Part shown: positions 44,685 to 55,296 of the stretch, one piece after another
Numbering within the stretch: position 1 is the first letter of the stretch
How the letters are laid out: the number at the start of each line of letters is the position of its first letter
Assembly: GCF_008180725.1 (NCBI RefSeq)
Contig: NZ_VTEV01000002.1
Location: 554,980 to 618,979 of the forward strand
DNA length: 64,000 bases
Source of the DNA: Sutcliffiella horikoshii
Lineage (GTDB): Bacteria > Bacillota > Bacilli > Bacillales > Bacillaceae_I
Reading direction: 5' to 3'
Program-made: the position numbers and the translations under genes
The notes under the pieces: generated by a model
Databases searched by the model: none
The model's input: only the letters and a program-made list of their open reading frames with translations
What the model was told of the DNA's origin: nothing

Positions 44685-44715
44685 GTTGTGATTTTGAATC
44701 AAGGAGGACATCGCC

Positions 44716-46248
44716 ATGACAACATACATGCTAGGCGTTGATATAGGAACAACAAGCACAAAGGCAGTGCTTTTTACGAAGGAAGGAAAAATAGAAAGCC
44801 AACATGCCGTGGAATATCCCTTGTACACTCCTGAAATGGGAGCGGCTGAACAGGATCCCGACGAAATTCTCGAAGCGGTGGCTGTTTCCATCAGAGAAAC
44901 GATTCTTAAAAGTGGCATCGATACCACAGACCTTTCCCATGTTAGCTTCAGTGCGGCGATGCATAGTCTGATTGCCGTGGATGAAGCAGGTATTCCCTTG
45001 ACCAAAAGTATCACATGGGCCGACCAGCGAAGTGAGAAGTGGGCAAAGAAAATTAAAAAGGAATGGGACGGCCATGAGATTTATCTGAGAACAGGGACAC
45101 CGATTCATCCGATGTCTCCTTTGTCTAAGTTAGTTTGGTTGCGAAACGAACACCCTGCAATTTTTGAAAAAGCATCTAAATTCATCTCCATAAAAGAGTA
45201 CGTGTTCCACAAGTTGTTTGGAGAGTACGTTGTGGATCATTCGATTGCTTCGGCAACAGGAATGCTGAATCTGAAAAAATTGGATTGGGACGCGGGTGCA
45301 CTAGGAGTTGCCGGTGTAACACCTAGCAAGCTGTCTCGTCTTGTGCCAACTACCGAAATCATTACAGGATTACAACCAGAATGGTCAGTGAAATTGGGTC
45401 TGCCTGCTGATGTGAAATTTGTAATTGGTGCAAATGACGGCGTGCTTTCCAACCTTGGGGTAAACGCTGTCCAGCCGGGCGTGGTCGCATTGACGATTGG
45501 GACAAGCGGCGCCATCCGTACCGTCGCGGACAAGCCGGTAACCGATCCGAAGGGAAGAACATTTTGCTATGCACTGACCGAAGACCACTGGGTTATTGGC
45601 GGACCCGTCAACAATGGCGGCATGATTATGCGCTGGCTTCGTGATGAATTTTGCCAGGCGGAAGTGGAAGAGGCAAAAGCACTTGGCGTCGATCCGTATG
45701 ATGTGATGACAGCTAAAATTTCTCAAGTGAAACCTGGAGCGGAAGGTGTTCTTTTCCATCCTTATCTGACAGGTGAACGTGCACCATTGTGGAACGGAAA
45801 CGCACGCGGTTCCTTTTATGGACTTGGCATCCACCATAAAAGAGAGCACATGATGCGCGCGGTATTAGAAGGAATCAATCTTAACCTTTATACGGTCTTG
45901 TTGGCATTAGAGGAGATTATCGGTATTCCGGAAAAGATTCATGCAACAGGCGGATTTGCTCGCTCAGAAGTATGGTGCCAGATGCTTTCTAACATTTTCA
46001 ATCAGGAAGTAAGTATCCCGGAAAGTGTGGAAAGTTCTTGTCTTGGTGCTGCGGTTCTTGGGTTGTATGCACTTGGTGAAATTGATTCGTTTGATGTGAT
46101 GAATGAGATGGTAGGTACGACGAATGGGTATGTTCCGGACCAAGCGGAAGTGGAAGTGTATAAGGAACTGACGCCTTTGTTTATCCGATTGAGCCGATTG
46201 TATGAGCAGGAGTTTGATGCGGTGGTGGCGTTTCAGCAGAGGAAATGA
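44716..46248 (+). CDS. gntK: Gluconokinase GntK (FGGY family)
   Basis: 510 residues. Phosphorylates gluconate to 6-phosphogluconate, the substrate of gnd. The FGGY kinase N terminus DIGTTSTKAVLF, the sugar-site region SFSAAMHSLIAVDE with TWADQRS, and the ATP-side motifs LTIGTSGAIRT and ATGGFARSEVWCQM are present. ATG 44716 follows AAGGAGG. With gnd and gntP it forms a complete uptake and entry route into the pentose phosphate pathway. Confidence 0.96.
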   Translation: MTTYMLGVDIGTTSTKAVLFTKEGKIESQHAVEYPLYTPEMGAAEQDPDEILEAVAVSIRETILKSGIDTTDLSHVSFSAAMHSLIAVDEAGIPLTKSITWADQRSEKWAKKIKKEWDGHEIYLRTGTPIHPMSPLSKLVWLRNEHPAIFEKASKFISIKEYVFHKLFGEYVVDHSIASATGMLNLKKLDWDAGALGVAGVTPSKLSRLVPTTEIITGLQPEWSVKLGLPADVKFVIGANDGVLSNLGVNAVQPGVVALTIGTSGAIRTVADKPVTDPKGRTFCYALTEDHWVIGGPVNNGGMIMRWLRDEFCQAEVEEAKALGVDPYDVMTAKISQVKPGAEGVLFHPYLTGERAPLWNGNARGSFYGLGIHHKREHMMRAVLEGINLNLYTVLLALEEIIGIPEKIHATGGFARSEVWCQMLSNIFNQEVSIPESVESSCLGAAVLGLYALGEIDSFDVMNEMVGTTNGYVPDQAEVEVYKELTPLFIRLSRLYEQEFDAVVAFQQRK

Positions 46249-46264
46249 TGTAGATTGGATGAGC

Positions 46265-46391
46265 GGTTGATTTCCGTTCCAGGCGCTTCGCTTGCCTGCG
46301 GGCGGTCCGGGAGCCTCCTCACTTCGTTGCGGGGTCTCCCCAGTCCCTTCCTCCCGCGGGCGTCTGCGCGCCTTCCACCGCAATCAACTGG
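46265..46391 (+). repeat. GC-rich inverted-end element, copy 3 (direct orientation)
   Basis: About 127 bp, GGTTGATTTCCG to GCAATCAACTGG, directly after gntK. Blocks GCGCTTCGCTTGCC, GGGAGCCTCCTCACTTCG and GGGGTCTCC match the family. Copy 4 lies 97 bp further on in opposite orientation. Confidence 0.85.
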
Positions 46392-46487
46392 AAACAACAT
46401 TGAATGAAAAAACTTCATGCAATTTTTATATAAGATAGGATTTGTAAAAGCATTCTGTTGATCATTGCAGCAACCTAGCTGTTGATT

Positions 46488-46604
46488 GGAGCGAAAGGCT
46501 GAGACTCCGGCGGGAGGCAGCGGTATCTTGAGACCCCACAGCGCAGTGAGGAGGCTCAAGCACACGCCCCGCGGAAAGCGAAGCCTGGCGCGGAAATCAA
46601 CAGC
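46488..46604 (-). repeat. GC-rich inverted-end element, copy 4 (reverse orientation)
   Basis: About 117 bp, GCTGTTGATTGGAGC to GCGGAAATCAACAGC; the ends are clear inverted repeats (GCTGTTGATT / AATCAACAGC). It overlaps the 3' end of the small minus-strand gene and supplies its last residues and stop. Confidence 0.87.
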
Positions 46605-46825
46605 GGCGTAAATGGAACACAAAAATAAAGAACGACATTCTCCCGGTCACCACCATAGCGAGATTGTCGTTCTTTTTTGTACAACTGATTCAGTTTTTCT
46701 TTTTTCGTCTTGGTTGTTTTGGTTGTAAGGTTTGCAAGGGCGTAAGTGCCGCGACCGTTTTCTGGATTGCGCTTGCCTTCTCGGACTTGCTTGTCACGCA
46801 GCTTTTTTGCATTACTTTTTGCCAA
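46556..46825 (-). CDS. Small basic conserved protein, C terminus extended into a repeat
   Basis: 89 residues from TTG 46825, with AGGAG eight bases upstream (ATG 46843 overlaps that site). The body AKSNAKKLRDKQVREGKRNP and NGRGTYALANLTTKTTKTKK is very basic and of a kind seen in small Bacillus proteins such as YqkK; I do not know a function. After about residue 65 the frame runs into GC-rich element copy 4, and the last 20 or so residues (VPFTPLLISAPGFAFRGACA) are translated from it. The natural protein was therefore probably shorter. RNA- or DNA-binding is plausible from charge only. Confidence 0.65.
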   Translation of the reverse strand: MAKSNAKKLRDKQVREGKRNPENGRGTYALANLTTKTTKTKKEKLNQLYKKERQSRYGGDRENVVLYFCVPFTPLLISAPGFAFRGACA

Positions 46826-46975
46826 AATGATCACTCCTAACATATATTTACAAAGAGTATAACCGAGAATAGGAATAATGGAAATAGGTTTTCGTTGGAT
46901 TGCTATATTTTTCTCAAGCTGATTTCTGTTATAATAGCACTATTGTGTAATTTTTGAGAGGTAGGTACGGAAACT

Positions 46976-48553
46976 GTGAAAAATGAACTTTTAAATAAAG
47001 AGATAGACCGCCGCAGAACCTTTGCGATTATATCCCATCCTGATGCCGGGAAAACGACCTTGACGGAGAAACTTCTTTTATTCGGTAACGTTATTCGTTC
47101 AGCAGGTACGGTAAAAGGGAAGAAGTCTGGGAAATTTGCAACATCTGACTGGATGGAAATTGAGAAGAAACGTGGAATCTCGGTAACATCGAGTGTTATG
47201 AGTTTTGAGTATATGGATAAACATATTAACATTCTTGATACCCCAGGACACGAAGATTTCAGTGAAGATACGTATCGAACGTTAACTGCCGTGGACAGCG
47301 CCGTTATGATCATCGACTGCACGAAAGGGGTAGAGCCACAGACTATCAAGCTTTTCAAGGTTTGTCGTATGCGTGGTATTCCGATTTTCACGTTTATCAA
47401 TAAGTTGGACCGTGAAGGGAAAGAGCCGCTTGCGCTTTTAGAAGAGATTGAAGAAGTACTAGGTATCGAGTCTTATGCGATGAACTGGCCTGTCGGGATG
47501 GGGAAACGCTTCTTGGGTGTATACGACCGTTACAACGAAGTGTTCATTCGTTATCAAGGAAAAGATGAAGAGGATCGCATTCCGTTCAAGGAACTGGATG
47601 CTGTGGAGGAGATTTCTACTCACCCGACTTTTATTCAAGCAAAAGAAGATTTTGAACTGTTGGAAGAAGCAGGGAACGACTTTGATATTAACAAAGTGAA
47701 GAATGGCTTGCAGACTCCTGTGTTCTTCGGAAGTGCCATCTCCAACTTTGGTGTGGAAATGTTTTTCCGTACGTTCTTGGATCTTGCAAGCGAGCCGCAG
47801 CCGCGTCAGACAGAAGAGGGGAAAGTAGAGCCGAAATCTACAGAGTTCTCGGGCTTTATTTTCAAAATCCAGGCGAACATGAACCCCGCTCACCGCGACC
47901 GTTTGGCATTCTTGCGCATTTGTTCCGGTGTGTTTGAGCGTGGAATGACGGTACAGGTAAGCAGAACAGGTAAATCCATTAAATTGACTCAGTCCCAACA
48001 GTTCTTGGCATCTGACCGTGAGACGGTAGACCATGCCTACCCTGGTGACATCATCGGTATTTATGATCCGGGTGTGTATCAGATTGGCGACTCTCTGTTC
48101 AGCGGCGGCAATCAAAAAGTCGAATTCGACGAGATCCCGACGTTTGCTCCTGAGCTTTTCGTAAAAGTAGAAGCGAAAAACGTCATGAAAGGGAAGCAAT
48201 TCGGAAAAGGTATCACTCAGCTTGTGCAGGAAGGTGCCATCCAGTTGTTCCGTCAATACGGTACAGAAGCCTATATTCTCGGAGCGGTTGGTCAGCTTCA
48301 ATTGGACGTATTCGAGTACCGCATGAAGGGCGAGTACAATGTGGAAGTCGTTTACAACATGATTGGCTCGAAAATTCCGCGTTGGTTGGAAAGCCAAGAC
48401 GTGGATACTTCGTTGTTTGACTCCCGTAACATTTTGGTGAAAGACCGTAACGACCAGTATGTTGCATTGTTTGATAATGACTTTTCCTTACGTTGGTTTC
48501 AAGATAAGAACCCGAAAGTCGGCTTGATTGATATTATGGCGGATGAGGACTAA
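46976..48553 (+). CDS. prfC: Peptide chain release factor 3
   Basis: 525 residues, translational GTPase that recycles RF1/RF2 from the ribosome. G1 is [13 protein letters not shown], the switch/G3 [15 protein letters not shown]4 NKLDREG. The C-terminal RF3 domains follow ([20 protein letters not shown]). It starts with GTG 46976; the GAGAGGT ribosome site is somewhat distant. Not part of the conserved neighbouring blocks; B. subtilis itself lacks a standard prfC, other Bacillaceae have it. Confidence 0.95.
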   Translation: MKNELLNKEIDRRRTFAIISHPDAGKTTLTEKLLLFGNVIRSAGTVKGKKSGKFATSDWMEIEKKRGISVTSSVMSFEYMDKHINILDTPGHEDFSEDTYRTLTAVDSAVMIIDCTKGVEPQTIKLFKVCRMRGIPIFTFINKLDREGKEPLALLEEIEEVLGIESYAMNWPVGMGKRFLGVYDRYNEVFIRYQGKDEEDRIPFKELDAVEEISTHPTFIQAKEDFELLEEAGNDFDINKVKNGLQTPVFFGSAISNFGVEMFFRTFLDLASEPQPRQTEEGKVEPKSTEFSGFIFKIQANMNPAHRDRLAFLRICSGVFERGMTVQVSRTGKSIKLTQSQQFLASDRETVDHAYPGDIIGIYDPGVYQIGDSLFSGGNQKVEFDEIPTFAPELFVKVEAKNVMKGKQFGKGITQLVQEGAIQLFRQYGTEAYILGAVGQLQLDVFEYRMKGEYNVEVVYNMIGSKIPRWLESQDVDTSLFDSRNILVKDRNDQYVALFDNDFSLRWFQDKNPKVGLIDIMADED

Positions 48554-48568
48554 GTTTTTATTTATATG

Positions 48569-48611
48569 AAGCTCAGAATACCCTTTCAGGCAGGGTGTTT
48601 TGGGCTTTTTT
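48569..48611 (+). terminator. Terminator of prfC
   Basis: AAGCTCAGAATACCCT pairs with AGGGTGTTTTGGGCTT, followed by T-rich sequence. Confidence 0.85.
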
Positions 48612-48616
48612 GTTGG

Positions 48617-48765
48617 ATGAAGACACTTTCAAGGGAGTTTTCTTGTTGAAAATGTCTTCATAAGTGTGATGAAGACAATCCCGGGGAAGTTTTTTGGTTG
48701 AGAGTGTCTTCATGATGTGAATGAAGACACTTTCGAGAGATTTTTGCGGTTGAGAATGTCTTCAT
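48617..48765. repeat. 52-bp tandem palindrome array D
   Basis: ATGAAGAC at 48617, 48669 and 48721 (52-bp steps). Full hairpins GTCTTCAT - 7 nt - ATGAAGAC lie at 48654-48676 and 48706-48728 (loops AAGTGTG, GATGTGA), and a last left arm at 48758-48765. It begins six bases after the prfC terminator. The arms are identical to array B at 40.9 kb; spacers differ but both end in a TTGA(A/G)A-type segment before the arm. Confidence 0.92.
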
Positions 48766-48869
48766 CACTTGGCTAGATAATTTAATGCCAACAAATGAGG
48801 AGAAACCCTAAAAAACTTGGTTCCCCGGACGATATAATAACAAAAAGCACGGGATTAGGGGGCAGCTTG

Positions 48870-49292
48870 GTGGGTGATCAAAAGGATAAGTTAATGTGGC
48901 TAGGGCTATACAGAACAAGACATTTTGTAGTCGGTGGGATGACCATTTTACAAGTGAACGGCCGTGAGGTGACGACGGGCAGTACGAAAGTGTACATGGA
49001 AGAGCTAAATATGGAGAAATTGCGCTTTATCAGTAGGGTGCAGATTCCTGAAGACAGTAATGTTCTTTTAGGATTAAAATTCATGGTTGCCAATCAGTTG
49101 CTTGAATTTAAAGCCAATATCCTTGGAGTTCAGGCAAATGTAAAAAAGAGAAGATATACATACTTGGTAGAATTTTTAATTGAAAATGATAACGACAGAC
49201 AGTCCCTCCTTACATTTGTAAATAAAATTCAGTTGGCGAATAAACAAAAGAAATTGAGAAGCGTGGCAGAGATAGCTGTGGAAGTGGAATAA
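48870..49292 (+). CDS. PilZ-like domain protein
   Basis: About 140 residues from GTG 48870, which follows a G5 run by a normal distance. A longer start at ATG 48795 is possible, but that ATG itself overlaps a GAGGAG site. The fold pattern RTRHFVVGGMTILQVNGREV ... LRFISRVQIPEDSNVLLGLKF ... YTYLVEFLIENDNDRQSLLTF follows PilZ domains (opening basic residues, strand pattern, final helix). The N-terminal RxxxR of c-di-GMP binders is only partly present (YRTRH) and the D/NxSxxG motif is replaced (EELNMEKLRF), so nucleotide binding is doubtful. Confidence 0.6.
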   Translation: MGDQKDKLMWLGLYRTRHFVVGGMTILQVNGREVTTGSTKVYMEELNMEKLRFISRVQIPEDSNVLLGLKFMVANQLLEFKANILGVQANVKKRRYTYLVEFLIENDNDRQSLLTFVNKIQLANKQKKLRSVAEIAVEVE

Positions 49293-49383
49293 TGAGTGCA
49301 TGAATTCTCTTTATACAGAGCTAAAAAAACTGCTATACTAACAATAGAAGATTTTCGGATGAGATAGAAAAGAGGTTTTCAGA

Positions 49384-49608
49384 TTGTTGGTGAAGCTGGT
49401 TTTAGCATTGATTATCCCTGCGCTGCTCGTGGTCCTTTTTACAAGAGTAACCTATAACCTGTATGTAGGTACAGGTTTGGCGGTAGCCCTCATTTTAGTT
49501 TCCATTTTTAAAGGACATGGGAACGAATGGTTTGTTATTGTTGTGGACGTCCTTTCTTTAGTGATTGGATTTTTATATGCAAGAAAAATGGTAGGGAAAT
49601 TCAAATAA
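49384..49608 (+). CDS. csbA: Small membrane protein CsbA
   Basis: 74 residues, three hydrophobic segments, with VVLFTRVTYNLYVGTGLAVA and WFVIVVDVLSLVIGFLYARK as in B. subtilis CsbA, a sigma-B-controlled stress protein of unknown role that also precedes uvrB there. Start TTG 49384 with AGAGG about ten bases upstream. No convincing sigma-B promoter was seen before it. Only a convergent lipoprotein gene separates it from uvrB. Confidence 0.85.
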   Translation: MLVKLVLALIIPALLVVLFTRVTYNLYVGTGLAVALILVSIFKGHGNEWFVIVVDVLSLVIGFLYARKMVGKFK

Positions 49609-49656
49609 AAAGAGGGAGCGGCTTTTCCGGATTACGGAAGGTCTGCTCCCTCTTTT
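49607..49656. terminator. Shared terminator between csbA and the convergent lipoprotein gene
   Basis: AAAAGAGGGAGC and GCTCCCTCTTTT form a perfect 12-bp stem with an inner smaller pairing; the right arm overlaps the last codons of the minus-strand gene. Confidence 0.85.
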
Positions 49657-50153
49657 GCTTGTTGGGCTGCTTGTTGGTAGGTGAACAATGCTTCTTGTTC
49701 TTCAGCTGTTGTGGAAACTAGTCTGGCAGGTCTCACTACCCAAAGTGGGTCTTTGCCAAATGTCTCTCCATAACCTGTAAGAACTCCTTCAAAAGTAAGA
49801 ACGTCCCCAACTTTAGGTGGGGGGGTTAAATCATCTGCAAAAGTAACAAGAATGGCCGGGAGTAGCGGTTCCTGCAGTTCATAAGTAGAATTGTTTTCTA
49901 CACGCGTCACCGTTGCAGTCCACCTAACTGACTTGTCTTTATTAGCTTTGATGAAATCATGGACATACGCTCCATTCACTTCACTGTAGGTCAATTCTTC
50001 CTCGGGACGTTCCAATGCACGTTCATCTAGATAAGGAAAATCTAGCGTTTCTTCTGGAATATCGTGGGACGAGCACCCCGCCATGAATATAATCAGCCAA
50101 GCTAAGCGGAACATTTTTCTATTGTTAGTACTGCCAAAAAACTTTTTCATCAT
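49632..50153 (-). CDS. Lipoprotein with OB-fold-like domain, unknown function
   Basis: 173 residues from ATG 50153 (GGGAGA upstream; a second ATG follows at once). The signal RLAWLIIFMAGCSS has a lipobox ending in cysteine, so it is anchored to the outer face of the membrane. The body (VRWTATVTRVENNSTYELQE ... PPPKVGDVLTFEGVLTGYG) looks like the small OB-fold (tRNA_anti-like) domains common in secreted proteins. No family name is firmly recognised. It is inserted between csbA and uvrB, which are neighbours in B. subtilis. Confidence 0.75.
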   Translation of the reverse strand: MMKKFFGSTNNRKMFRLAWLIIFMAGCSSHDIPEETLDFPYLDERALERPEEELTYSEVNGAYVHDFIKANKDKSVRWTATVTRVENNSTYELQEPLLPAILVTFADDLTPPPKVGDVLTFEGVLTGYGETFGKDPLWVVRPARLVSTTAEEQEALFTYQQAAQQAKEGADLP

Positions 50154-50272
50154 AAATCTCCCTAAATGAAGTTTCCGATTCCCAATACATGATAATGATA
50201 AGAATATAGAAAACATTATTTAAACGCAACATAGACGGGTATAGAGAAAAGAGATAATTTTTATAAAAAACA

Positions 50273-50286
50273 CGAATATCAGTTCG
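50273..50286 (+). promoter_or_regulatory. LexA (DinR) SOS box of uvrB-uvrA
   Basis: CGAATATCAGTTCG matches the Bacillus SOS box (CGAACRNRYGTTYG) at most positions with both half-sites CGAA and GTTCG. A likely -10, TAGAAT at 50317-50322, lies 30 bases downstream, so LexA would cover the promoter. Confidence 0.7.
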
Positions 50287-50364
50287 TATTTTTGTTTTTT
50301 TAGGGCAATGTTGTGATAGAATATTGGTAGAGGTTAGATGAACGGAAATGGAGGCTTTTTGTGG

Positions 50365-52344
50365 ATGGAACAGTTTGAGTTAGTTTCTGGATATAAGCCG
50401 GATGGAGATCAGCCGACCGCGATCGCGGAGATTGTAGAAGGCATCAAAAACGGAAAAAAGCATCAGACACTTCTTGGCGCAACAGGTACAGGTAAGACGT
50501 TTACTGTCTCCAATGTGATACAGGCAGTAAACAAACCGACATTAATTATCGCCCACAACAAGACGTTGGCAGGGCAATTATATAGTGAGTTCAAGGAATT
50601 TTTCCCTAACAACGCAGTCGAGTATTTTGTTAGTTATTATGATTACTATCAGCCAGAAGCGTATGTACCTTCCACTGATACATTCATAGAAAAAGACGCA
50701 AGCATCAATGATGAAATTGATAAGCTCCGCCACTCGGCAACGGCTTCCCTTTTTGAGCGTAACGACGTTATCATCATCGCCAGTGTGTCCTGTATCTATG
50801 GCTTGGGGTCACCGGAGGAATATCGTGACCTTGTTGTCAGCTTAAGAACAGGTATGGAAAAAGAACGAAATGTGTTACTGCGCGACTTAGTAGACATCCA
50901 GTACAGCAGAAATGATATTGACTTCAAGCGCGGGACATTCCGGGTTCGCGGTGATGTGGTGGAGATTTTTCCGGCATCCCGTGACGAACACTGCATTCGC
51001 GTGGAGTTTTTCGGCGACGAAATAGATCGTATACGAGAAGTGGATGCACTAACAGGGGAAATTCTTGGAGATCGTAACCATGTTTCCATTTTCCCGGCCT
51101 CCCACTTCGTAACCCGCGAAGAGAAGATGAAAAAAGCCATTGTCAATATTCAGGCAGAATTAGAAGAGCGACTGGAAGAACTTCGCGAAGCAGGCAAACT
51201 GTTAGAAGCGCAGCGACTGGAGCAGCGGACCCGTTATGACCTTGAAATGATGGCGGAAATGGGTTTTTGTTCTGGAATTGAGAACTACTCCCGTCACCTG
51301 ACACTGCGTCCGGCTGGCTCGACACCATACACCCTAATGGATTTCTTCCCAGAAGATTTCTTGCTGGTAATTGATGAGTCCCACGTTACGCTTCCTCAAA
51401 TCAGAGGGATGTTTAATGGAGACCAGGCAAGAAAGCAAGTCCTGGTAGACCATGGGTTCCGCCTGCCGTCTGCTAAGGATAACCGTCCTTTAAGGTTTGA
51501 GGAATTTGAAAAGAAAACCGCTCAACTTGTCTATGTTTCTGCAACACCAGGACCATACGAGCTAGAGCATACACCAAAAATGGTGGAACAGATCATCCGA
51601 CCGACCGGACTGCTAGATCCAATCATTGAAGTTCGTCCGATTAAAGGACAAATTGACGACTTGATCGGTGAAATTCATCAGCGAGTGGAAAAGGATGAAA
51701 GGGTCCTTGTCACTACCTTGACGAAGAAGATGTCAGAGGATCTTACCGCGTACCTGAAGGAGCTCGGTATTAAAGTTGCGTACCTGCATTCTGAAATCAA
51801 GACGCTTGAGCGGATTGAGATAATTAGGGAACTGAGAATGGGTAAACATGATGTCTTGATCGGAATCAACCTTTTGAGAGAAGGTCTCGATATCCCGGAA
51901 GTTTCCCTTGTCACCATTCTCGATGCAGACAAAGAAGGTTTCCTTCGTTCTGAACGCTCCTTGATTCAAACCATCGGACGTGCGGCCCGTAACTCAAACG
52001 GTAAAGTCATCATGTATGCTAATAAAATAACAAAATCCATGGATATTGCAATAAATGAAACAAAACGTCGCCGTGAAATTCAAGAGGCTTATAACCAAGA
52101 GCATGGCATAACGCCGACAACGATCAAGAAAAAGGTTCCGGAACTTATCCGAGCGACTTTCGTAGCCGAGGAAGATGGCAATTACGAAGGCAAAGTACCA
52201 ACACTCAGACCGAAGAACAAGAAAGAAAGAGAAAAGCTCATAGAAAGCATGGAGCAGGAAATGAAAGATGCGGCAAAAGCGCTCGATTTCGAACGTGCAG
52301 CCGAGCTTCGTGACCTCATCTTGGAGCTCAAAGCGGAAGGATGA
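50365..52344 (+). CDS. uvrB: Excinuclease subunit UvrB
   Basis: 659 residues (B. subtilis 661). DNA-damage verification helicase of nucleotide excision repair. Walker [11 protein letters not shown], the beta-hairpin region [12 protein letters not shown], motif [14 protein letters not shown], and a C-terminal UVR domain ([21 protein letters not shown]). ATG 50365 follows GGAGG by ten bases; the in-frame ATG at 50338 overlaps no ribosome site and is less likely. SOS control is indicated by the upstream box. uvrA follows after 7 bases. Confidence 0.97.
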   Translation: MEQFELVSGYKPDGDQPTAIAEIVEGIKNGKKHQTLLGATGTGKTFTVSNVIQAVNKPTLIIAHNKTLAGQLYSEFKEFFPNNAVEYFVSYYDYYQPEAYVPSTDTFIEKDASINDEIDKLRHSATASLFERNDVIIIASVSCIYGLGSPEEYRDLVVSLRTGMEKERNVLLRDLVDIQYSRNDIDFKRGTFRVRGDVVEIFPASRDEHCIRVEFFGDEIDRIREVDALTGEILGDRNHVSIFPASHFVTREEKMKKAIVNIQAELEERLEELREAGKLLEAQRLEQRTRYDLEMMAEMGFCSGIENYSRHLTLRPAGSTPYTLMDFFPEDFLLVIDESHVTLPQIRGMFNGDQARKQVLVDHGFRLPSAKDNRPLRFEEFEKKTAQLVYVSATPGPYELEHTPKMVEQIIRPTGLLDPIIEVRPIKGQIDDLIGEIHQRVEKDERVLVTTLTKKMSEDLTAYLKELGIKVAYLHSEIKTLERIEIIRELRMGKHDVLIGINLLREGLDIPEVSLVTILDADKEGFLRSERSLIQTIGRAARNSNGKVIMYANKITKSMDIAINETKRRREIQEAYNQEHGITPTTIKKKVPELIRATFVAEEDGNYEGKVPTLRPKNKKEREKLIESMEQEMKDAAKALDFERAAELRDLILELKAEG

Positions 52345-52351
52345 CATAAGG

Positions 52352-55228
52352 ATGGCAATGGATAAAATAGTAGTAAAAGGGGCCAGAGCCCATAACCTAA
52401 AAAACATTGATGTAACGATTCCCCGCGATAAATTAGTGGTGCTCACGGGGCTTTCAGGATCGGGGAAATCCTCTCTAGCCTTTGACACCATCTATGCAGA
52501 AGGACAACGCCGTTATGTGGAGTCCCTATCTGCCTATGCGCGCCAATTCCTTGGACAGATGGACAAACCGGATGTGGATGCCATTGAAGGGCTTTCCCCT
52601 GCCATCTCTATTGATCAGAAAACGACAAGCCGTAACCCTCGTTCAACCGTGGGAACGGTAACCGAAATCTATGATTATCTTCGTCTTCTTTTTGCAAGGG
52701 TAGGTAGGCCGACATGTCCAAAACACGGTATCGAGATATCTTCTCAAACCATCGAACAAATGGTAGACCGTATCATGGAATACCCCGAACGGACCAAACT
52801 TCAAATTTTAGCGCCTGTGATTCAAGGCCGTAAAGGGACGCATGTGAAAACACTTGAGGATATAAAAAAGCAAGGTTATGTGCGGGTGCGGGTGAACGGT
52901 GAAATGATGGAAATATCCGACGATATTGAGTTGGAAAAGAACAAAAAGCATTCCATTGAAGTAGTAATAGACCGTATCGTTGTAAAAGAAGGCGTAGAAA
53001 CCCGTCTGTCAGATTCATTAGAATCGGCTATCAGGCTTGGGGAAGGAAAGGTGATTGTGGATGTAATTGGGGAAGAGGAACTGCTCTTCAGCGAGCATCA
53101 CGCTTGTCCACAATGTGGATTCTCTATTGGTGAATTAGAACCAAGAATGTTTTCCTTTAACAGCCCTTATGGAGCATGCCAGAAATGTGATGGTTTAGGC
53201 ACAAAGCTTGAAGTGGACATTGATTTGGTGTTGCCTAATAAGAACCTCAGCCTCAAAGAGCATGCACTTGCACCTTGGGAGCCAACAAGTTCACAATATT
53301 ATCCACAAATGCTGCAAGCTGTTTGCAATCACTACGGCATTGACATGGAGGTACCAGTAAAGGATATCCCCAAGAATCTTTTGGATAAAATTCTTTATGG
53401 TAGTGGTAAGGAAGAAATTTACTTCCGCTACGAAAATGACTTTGGCCAAGTGAGGGAAAACTATATCATCTTTGAGGGAGTTATCCCCAATGTGGAAAGA
53501 CGCTATAAGGAGACGAGTTCCGACTACATCCGTGAACAGATGGAAAAGTATATGGCTCAGCAACCATGTCCTACTTGTAAAGGGAACCGTTTGAAGTTAG
53601 AAAGTTTATCCGTACTTATCAACAATAGGCATATCGGAAATGTGACGAACTTTTCTATAGTCGAAGCTCTGGATTTCTTTGAGAGCCTTGAGCTGACGGA
53701 AAAGGAAAGAAAGATTGCCAATATGATTTTGCGTGAAATCGAGGAACGCCTCGGCTTCTTGAATAATGTCGGGCTGGATTATTTGACGATGAGTCGTGCT
53801 GCCGGAACGCTTTCTGGTGGAGAAGCACAACGGATTCGTCTGGCAACCCAAATTGGTTCAAGACTTACCGGAGTTCTTTATATCCTGGATGAGCCGTCTA
53901 TCGGACTTCATCAGCGAGACAATGACCGATTGATTCAAACGCTTAAGAACATGCGTGATATAGGTAATACGTTAATTGTAGTCGAGCATGATGAAGACAC
54001 CATGATGGCAGCGGATTATTTGCTTGATATCGGACCAGGGGCAGGTGTTCATGGAGGTCAGGTAATTTCAGCTGGTACACCTGAGGAAGTAATGAACGAC
54101 GAAAGCTCTTTGACCGGTCAATATCTGTCAGGCAAGAAGTTCATTCCACTTCCGACAGAAAGAAAAGTCGTCAAGGACCGCTTCATTGAAATAATCGGTG
54201 CGAACGAAAACAACTTGAGTAATGTAGATGTGAAAATTCCGCTTGGGTGTTTTGTGGCAGTAACAGGGGTGTCAGGATCAGGGAAAAGTACGCTGATCAA
54301 TGAAATTTTGCATAAGGCTCTTGCGCAGCGTTTGCATAATGCGAAAACCAAACCTGGCCAACATAAAGAGATCCGGGGAATTGACCACCTTGATAAAGTA
54401 ATTGATATCGATCAGTCTCCAATTGGAAGAACGCCACGTTCTAACCCAGCGACCTACACAGGGGTATTTGATGATATCCGTGATGTATTTGCTTCTACCA
54501 ATGAAGCGAAAGTGCGAGGATATAAGAAAGGTCGTTTCTCTTTCAATGTGAAGGGTGGCCGCTGTGAGGCATGTCGTGGGGATGGAATTATCAAGATTGA
54601 AATGCATTTTCTTCCTGATGTGTATGTGCCGTGTGAAGTGTGTCATGGTAAACGTTATAATCGTGAAACGCTTGAAGTGCAGTATAAAGGGAAAAATATA
54701 GATGATATTTTGAAAATGACCGTTGAGGATGCAGTGAGTTTCTTTGAAAACATACCGAAAATTAAGAGGAAGCTGCAGACTATTTACGATGTTGGCTTAG
54801 GTTATATTACACTCGGTCAACCGGCAACCACTCTATCTGGTGGGGAAGCGCAACGTGTCAAACTTGCATCAGAGTTGCACCGTAGATCTACAGGTCGCTC
54901 TCTATATATCTTGGATGAACCGACGACAGGCTTACATGTGGATGATATCTCGAGACTGTTGAAGGTGCTACAACGACTAGTAGAGAATGGGGATACCGTT
55001 CTCGTAATTGAGCATAATTTAGATGTTATCAAAGCGGTGGATTACATGGTCGACCTTGGTCCTGAAGGTGGAGACAAAGGAGGCAGTATTATTGCCACCG
55101 GTACACCAGAAGAGGTCATTGAGGTCGAAGCTTCTTATACTGGGCAATACCTCCGACCGGTTTTACTACGTGACCGTGATCGAATGGATCAGAAAGTAAA
55201 ACAAGTCGAAGCGGTTAGTAAAGGGTGA
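52352..55228 (+). CDS. uvrA: Excinuclease subunit UvrA
   Basis: 958 residues, full length. Damage-sensing ATPase with two ABC modules: Walker A motifs GLSGSGKSS and GVSGSGKST, signatures [13 protein letters not shown] and [13 protein letters not shown]. Zinc sites are CPQCG/CQKC and [17 protein letters not shown] 52352 is chosen from the family alignment and is followed by the standard [15 protein letters not shown]. Co-transcribed with uvrB. Confidence 0.98.
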   Translation: MAMDKIVVKGARAHNLKNIDVTIPRDKLVVLTGLSGSGKSSLAFDTIYAEGQRRYVESLSAYARQFLGQMDKPDVDAIEGLSPAISIDQKTTSRNPRSTVGTVTEIYDYLRLLFARVGRPTCPKHGIEISSQTIEQMVDRIMEYPERTKLQILAPVIQGRKGTHVKTLEDIKKQGYVRVRVNGEMMEISDDIELEKNKKHSIEVVIDRIVVKEGVETRLSDSLESAIRLGEGKVIVDVIGEEELLFSEHHACPQCGFSIGELEPRMFSFNSPYGACQKCDGLGTKLEVDIDLVLPNKNLSLKEHALAPWEPTSSQYYPQMLQAVCNHYGIDMEVPVKDIPKNLLDKILYGSGKEEIYFRYENDFGQVRENYIIFEGVIPNVERRYKETSSDYIREQMEKYMAQQPCPTCKGNRLKLESLSVLINNRHIGNVTNFSIVEALDFFESLELTEKERKIANMILREIEERLGFLNNVGLDYLTMSRAAGTLSGGEAQRIRLATQIGSRLTGVLYILDEPSIGLHQRDNDRLIQTLKNMRDIGNTLIVVEHDEDTMMAADYLLDIGPGAGVHGGQVISAGTPEEVMNDESSLTGQYLSGKKFIPLPTERKVVKDRFIEIIGANENNLSNVDVKIPLGCFVAVTGVSGSGKSTLINEILHKALAQRLHNAKTKPGQHKEIRGIDHLDKVIDIDQSPIGRTPRSNPATYTGVFDDIRDVFASTNEAKVRGYKKGRFSFNVKGGRCEACRGDGIIKIEMHFLPDVYVPCEVCHGKRYNRETLEVQYKGKNIDDILKMTVEDAVSFFENIPKIKRKLQTIYDVGLGYITLGQPATTLSGGEAQRVKLASELHRRSTGRSLYILDEPTTGLHVDDISRLLKVLQRLVENGDTVLVIEHNLDVIKAVDYMVDLGPEGGDKGGSIIATGTPEEVIEVEASYTGQYLRPVLLRDRDRMDQKVKQVEAVSKG

Positions 55229-55244
55229 CTTTGAGAATTAGATG

Positions 55245-55290
55245 AAAAAGGAGGAAGGTTAAGCCAATTAGGCAACCATCCTCCTTTTTT
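55245..55290. terminator. Shared terminator between uvrA and a convergent gene
   Basis: AAAAAGGAGGAAGGTT and AACCATCCTCCTTTTT form a long stem; A-run and T-run on either side serve both strands. Confidence 0.93.
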
Positions 55291-55296
55291 ATATTT

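Noticed and set aside
47459..48397. 312-codon minus-strand frame inside prfC
   Set aside because: It is the complement of a well-conserved gene with strong codon bias and shows no family motif.
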